A stretch of DNA of 7,929 bases from JBEEPE01 sp041191265 (GTDB lineage Bacteria > Verrucomicrobiota > Verrucomicrobiia > Chthoniobacterales > Chthoniobacteraceae), in the NCBI GenBank assembly GCA_041191265.1, contig JBEEPE010000192.1:1-7929 (forward strand), read 5' to 3'. The notes below the pieces were generated by a model. The model searched no databases. It saw only the letters and a list, made by a program, of their open reading frames with translations, and was not told the origin of the DNA. Below, piece after piece: positions 5,046 through 7,929 of the stretch. Positions within the stretch are counted from its first letter, which is position 1. Each line of letters opens with the position of its first letter. The position numbers and the translations under genes were made by a program.

Positions 5046-7929
5046 ACCTTTCAGAACCGTTCATCCGGCGTCCGGTGGCCACGTCGCTCTTAGCGATTGG
5101 TTTGTTTTTGTTGGGCATCTTCTCGTATCGCCGTTTGCCGGTGGCTCCCTTGCCACGTGTCGATTACCCGACGCTCTCGGTTTCTGCAGCGTTGCCGGGT
5201 GCGGATCCAGGAACGATGGCGTCCGCTGTTGCGACGCCTTTGGAGCGTCGACTCGGACAAATCGCTGGGGTTTCGGAGATGACATCAACCAGTGCGGCGG
5301 GGTCGACCACGATTTCGCTGCAGTTTGATATGAACCGCTCGATCACGGGGGCGCAGAAGGATGTGCAGGCGGCGATTCAGGCGGCGCGTGGAGATTTGCC
5401 GCCGGCGCTGCCGATTCCGCCGTATTCGCGGCGCATGAACGCGGGCGATTCGCCCATCATGATTTTGGCGCTGGTCTCGAGTGTGATGGAACCACACCGA
5501 TTGTACGAACTGGCGGACACGATTGTGGCGCAGCGGATTAGTCAGATTGAGGGCGTGAGTATGGCGTCGATTAGCGGGTCAGCGAAGTCGGCGGTGCGTG
5601 TGCGGTTGAACCCTGGGGCGCTTGCGTCGGCGGGGTTGGGAATGGCGGATGTGCGTAATGCGATTCTCGCGGCGGGTGCGCATTTGCCGAAGGGAGTGCT
5701 GGAGGAGGGGGGCGTGCGATGGACGATTGAGGCGAATGATCAGTTGGCGAATGCGGCGGATTACGCCGGTATTGTTGTTTCTCAAAAAGATGGCGCGGTT
5801 TTGACGCTTGGCGATTTGGGGGAGGTCACGGATGGGGTGGAAAATACGCGTCTGGCGGGTTGGTCGCGGCTGACGCCGGCTGTGGTGATTATTGTGTATA
5901 AGCAACCGGACGCGAACATCATCGAGACGGTGGATCGGATTCGGGCGGTGATGCCGCAGATTCAGGAATGGTTGCCTGCCTCGGTGGAGTTGAAGGTGGA
6001 GAGTGAGCGGACGAAGACGATTAAGGCGTCGGTGCGGGACGTTCAGCAGTCCCTCGTGGTGAGCGTGGTTTTGGTGATGCTGGTGATGTTACTTTTTTTG
6101 CGGAGGCTGGCGCCGACGATCATCGCGAGTGTCACGGTGCCGCTTGCGTTGGCGGGCACGTTTGCGGGGATGCGTTGGGCGGACTACAGCTTGGACAACC
6201 TGTCGCTGATGGCGTTGACGATTGCGGTCGGGTTTGTGGTGGATGACGCGATTGTGGTGATTGAGAACATTGTTCGATTCATTGAGAAGGGGGAGAGGCC
6301 GTTTCAGGCTGCGTTGAAGGGTGCTCGGCAGGTGGGGTTTACGGTGGTTTCGATTACCGTGTCCTTGATTGCGGTTTTCATTCCGTTGCTGTTCATGGGG
6401 GGATTGATTGGTCGGTTGATGAATGAGTTTGCGGTGACGCTGAGCATGGCGGTGGTGGTGTCGGCGGTTATTTCATTGACGCTCACGCCGACGCTTTGCG
6501 CGCGGTGGTTGAAGGGTAAGGGGACGGAGAAACCGGGGGTGGTGGGACGCGTTGCGGAGCGATTGCAGGACGGGATGGTTCGGCTTTACGCGTGGTCGTT
6601 GGGGGTGTTGTTGCGCCATGCGTGGGCGGGGGTGCTCCTGTTTTCCGGGACGGTATGGATGACGGTGGATATGTATGGCCGGATTCAGAAAGGGCTTTTT
6701 CCGCAGCAGGATACGGGGATGCTGATGTGTTCGGTGGAGGCTTCGCAGGACATTTCATTTCCGGCGATGATTACGTTACACGAACGCGTGACGCGGGTGA
6801 TTTGTGAGGATCCGGCGGTGGATACGGTGAGTGGGATGGTTGGTTCGTCCTTGCACAGTGGGGCGGCGAACAGCGGAAGGATGTTCATCGCGTTAAAACC
6901 GTTTGAGGAGCGTGGCGAGTCCGCGGATGCGGTGGTGGCGCGGTTGCGGAAGTCGACCTCCGTTGTGCCGGGGGTGCGCGCGTTTACGATGGCGATGCAG
7001 GATATCCGGATGGGAAGTCGTTCGTCGAAGTCGATGTATCAGTATACCCTGCAGGGACCAGATTTAGCGGAATTGAACGAAGCGGCTCCGCGCGTGCTGG
7101 CTGCTTTGCGCGGATTGCCGGAGTTGCGCGATGTGAACAGCGATCAGCAGTCGGGGGGATTGAAGATGAACGTGGTGGTTGATCGTGCGGCGGCGGCGCA
7201 CCTTGGGGTGGCAATGGCTGATGTCGACAACGTGCTCTACGATGCGTTTGGGCAGCGGCAGGTCGCGACGATTTACAAGCGGTTCAATCAACATCGCGTG
7301 GTGATGGAGGTGGACGAGGATCATTTGGGGGATCCGGCTGTCTTGGATCGAGTGCAGGTGAAGTCGGCGTCGGGTAAGTTGGTTCCGTTGTCTGCGTTTG
7401 CGCGGTTTGACCGAACGAATGCGTTGTTGTCGGTGACGCATCAAGGGCAGTTCCCTTGCGTGACGCTCTCGTTCAATGTCGCTTCTGGCGGATCGCTGGG
7501 GAGTGCGATGGAGGCGATTGGAAAGGCGGTGGAAGAGTTGGGATTACCGGAGTCCGTGAGTGGGAGTTTTCAGGGGACTGCGCAGATTTTTCAGGAGTCG
7601 TTGCGAACAATGCCGTTATTGACGCTGTGGGCCTTGTTGGCGGTGTATGTGGTGTTAGGGATTCTCTACGAAAGTCTTCTGCATCCGCTGACGATTCTTT
7701 CCACTTTGCCTTCGGCGGGTTTGGGTGCGTTGTGGGCGTTGCAGATCCGTGGGTACGAGTTGTCGTTGGTTTCGTTCATCGGGATCATTTTGTTGATGGG
7801 GATAGTGAAGAAGAACGCGATCCTGATGGTGGATTTTGCGATTGATGAGACGCGCCGTGGTGCGACGGGGCGTGAGGCGATTTTGGAGGCGGCGAAGGTG
7901 CGGTTTCGTCCGATTGTGATGACGACGCT
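5042..7929 (+). CDS. mdtC: RND multidrug efflux pump permease, MdtC-like subunit (3' end outside window)
   Basis: This is the second RND subunit. It has 962 complete codons without a stop, then runs off the window; family members are about 1025-1040 residues, so only the last 60-80 residues (most of TM11 and TM12) are missing. The ATG at 5042 overlaps the previous stop (ATGA) and follows a GGAG. The N-terminal half has MdtC-type wording: LPGADPGTMASAVATPLERR, then AGVSEMTSTSAAGSTTISLQF in two adjoining stretches. TM1 is about 13-32. Asp401 and Asp402 in TM4 (GFVVDDAIVVIEN), Lys924 in TM10 (GIVKKNAILMVDF), Arg954 and Thr961 complete the proton relay, so this subunit looks fully active. YDAFGQRQ at residues 733-740 is shared with the first pump. 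By family knowledge it should form a mixed trimer with the MdtB-like subunit: the E. coli pump works as a B2C heterotrimer. An outer-membrane channel gene may follow. The MdtC assignment rests on sequence wording and gene order. Confidence 0.95.
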   Translation, partial: MNLSEPFIRRPVATSLLAIGLFLLGIFSYRRLPVAPLPRVDYPTLSVSAALPGADPGTMASAVATPLERRLGQIAGVSEMTSTSAAGSTTISLQFDMNRSITGAQKDVQAAIQAARGDLPPALPIPPYSRRMNAGDSPIMILALVSSVMEPHRLYELADTIVAQRISQIEGVSMASISGSAKSAVRVRLNPGALASAGLGMADVRNAILAAGAHLPKGVLEEGGVRWTIEANDQLANAADYAGIVVSQKDGAVLTLGDLGEVTDGVENTRLAGWSRLTPAVVIIVYKQPDANIIETVDRIRAVMPQIQEWLPASVELKVESERTKTIKASVRDVQQSLVVSVVLVMLVMLLFLRRLAPTIIASVTVPLALAGTFAGMRWADYSLDNLSLMALTIAVGFVVDDAIVVIENIVRFIEKGERPFQAALKGARQVGFTVVSITVSLIAVFIPLLFMGGLIGRLMNEFAVTLSMAVVVSAVISLTLTPTLCARWLKGKGTEKPGVVGRVAERLQDGMVRLYAWSLGVLLRHAWAGVLLFSGTVWMTVDMYGRIQKGLFPQQDTGMLMCSVEASQDISFPAMITLHERVTRVICEDPAVDTVSGMVGSSLHSGAANSGRMFIALKPFEERGESADAVVARLRKSTSVVPGVRAFTMAMQDIRMGSRSSKSMYQYTLQGPDLAELNEAAPRVLAALRGLPELRDVNSDQQSGGLKMNVVVDRAAAAHLGVAMADVDNVLYDAFGQRQVATIYKRFNQHRVVMEVDEDHLGDPAVLDRVQVKSASGKLVPLSAFARFDRTNALLSVTHQGQFPCVTLSFNVASGGSLGSAMEAIGKAVEELGLPESVSGSFQGTAQIFQESLRTMPLLTLWALLAVYVVLGILYESLLHPLTILSTLPSAGLGALWALQIRGYELSLVSFIGIILLMGIVKKNAILMVDFAIDETRRGATGREAILEAAKVRFRPIVMTT

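Noticed and set aside
5014..5328. Small + strand open frames at 5014-5328, 5097-5282, 5622-5804, 6592-6807 and 7456-7845
   Set aside because: All lie in other frames of the MdtC-like gene, whose own frame is open and matches the RND family throughout 5042-7929. None has a recognisable domain or a good start context.
4122..7257. Exact 20-base direct repeat (4122-4141 and 7238-7257) as a mobile-element or recombination signature
   Set aside because: Both copies encode the conserved Y-D-A-F-G-Q-R motif at the same residue (733) of the two paralogous pumps. It is shared ancestry plus selection, not an inserted repeat.

Overview
The window is an ordinary-looking stretch of bacterial chromosome with every gene on the + strand. 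It holds the tail of a DUF1501 protein, then an MdtABC-type multidrug efflux operon: a periplasmic adaptor and two tandem RND pump subunits, the second cut by the window end. DUF1501 proteins of this kind are best known from Planctomycetota and Verrucomicrobiota. With the Gram-negative RND system and the high-GC, G-rich coding strand, Verrucomicrobiota is my first guess and Planctomycetota the second. This rests on protein families, not on a marker gene.

Layout. Positions 1-582 are the C-terminal part of the DUF1501 gene, whose start lies outside. Positions 583-666 are the only intergenic gap. It holds a probable intrinsic terminator (595-636) and a smaller hairpin just before the next start. 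Positions 667-1929 encode the adaptor (MdtA-like, 420 aa). Positions 1926-5045 encode the first pump subunit (MdtB-like, 1039 aa). Positions 5042 to the end encode 962 codons of the second pump subunit (MdtC-like). I translated that last frame codon by codon and found no stop or frameshift. The two junctions inside the operon are 4-base stop/start overlaps (GTGA and ATGA), the usual sign of translational coupling.

How the genes work together. By analogy with MdtABC of Escherichia coli and MuxABC of Pseudomonas, the two pump proteins should form a mixed trimer in the inner membrane. The adaptor would link them to a TolC-like outer-membrane channel, with proton influx driving export. Both pump subunits keep the proton-relay residues: two Asp in TM4, Lys in TM10, Thr at TM11. 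The adaptor keeps a recognisable channel-docking motif. No outer-membrane channel, regulator or two-component system is visible; a channel gene just downstream of the window is plausible.

I found no mobile element, CRISPR array, RNA gene or undescribed system. The findings are fine-scale features of a known type of operon.
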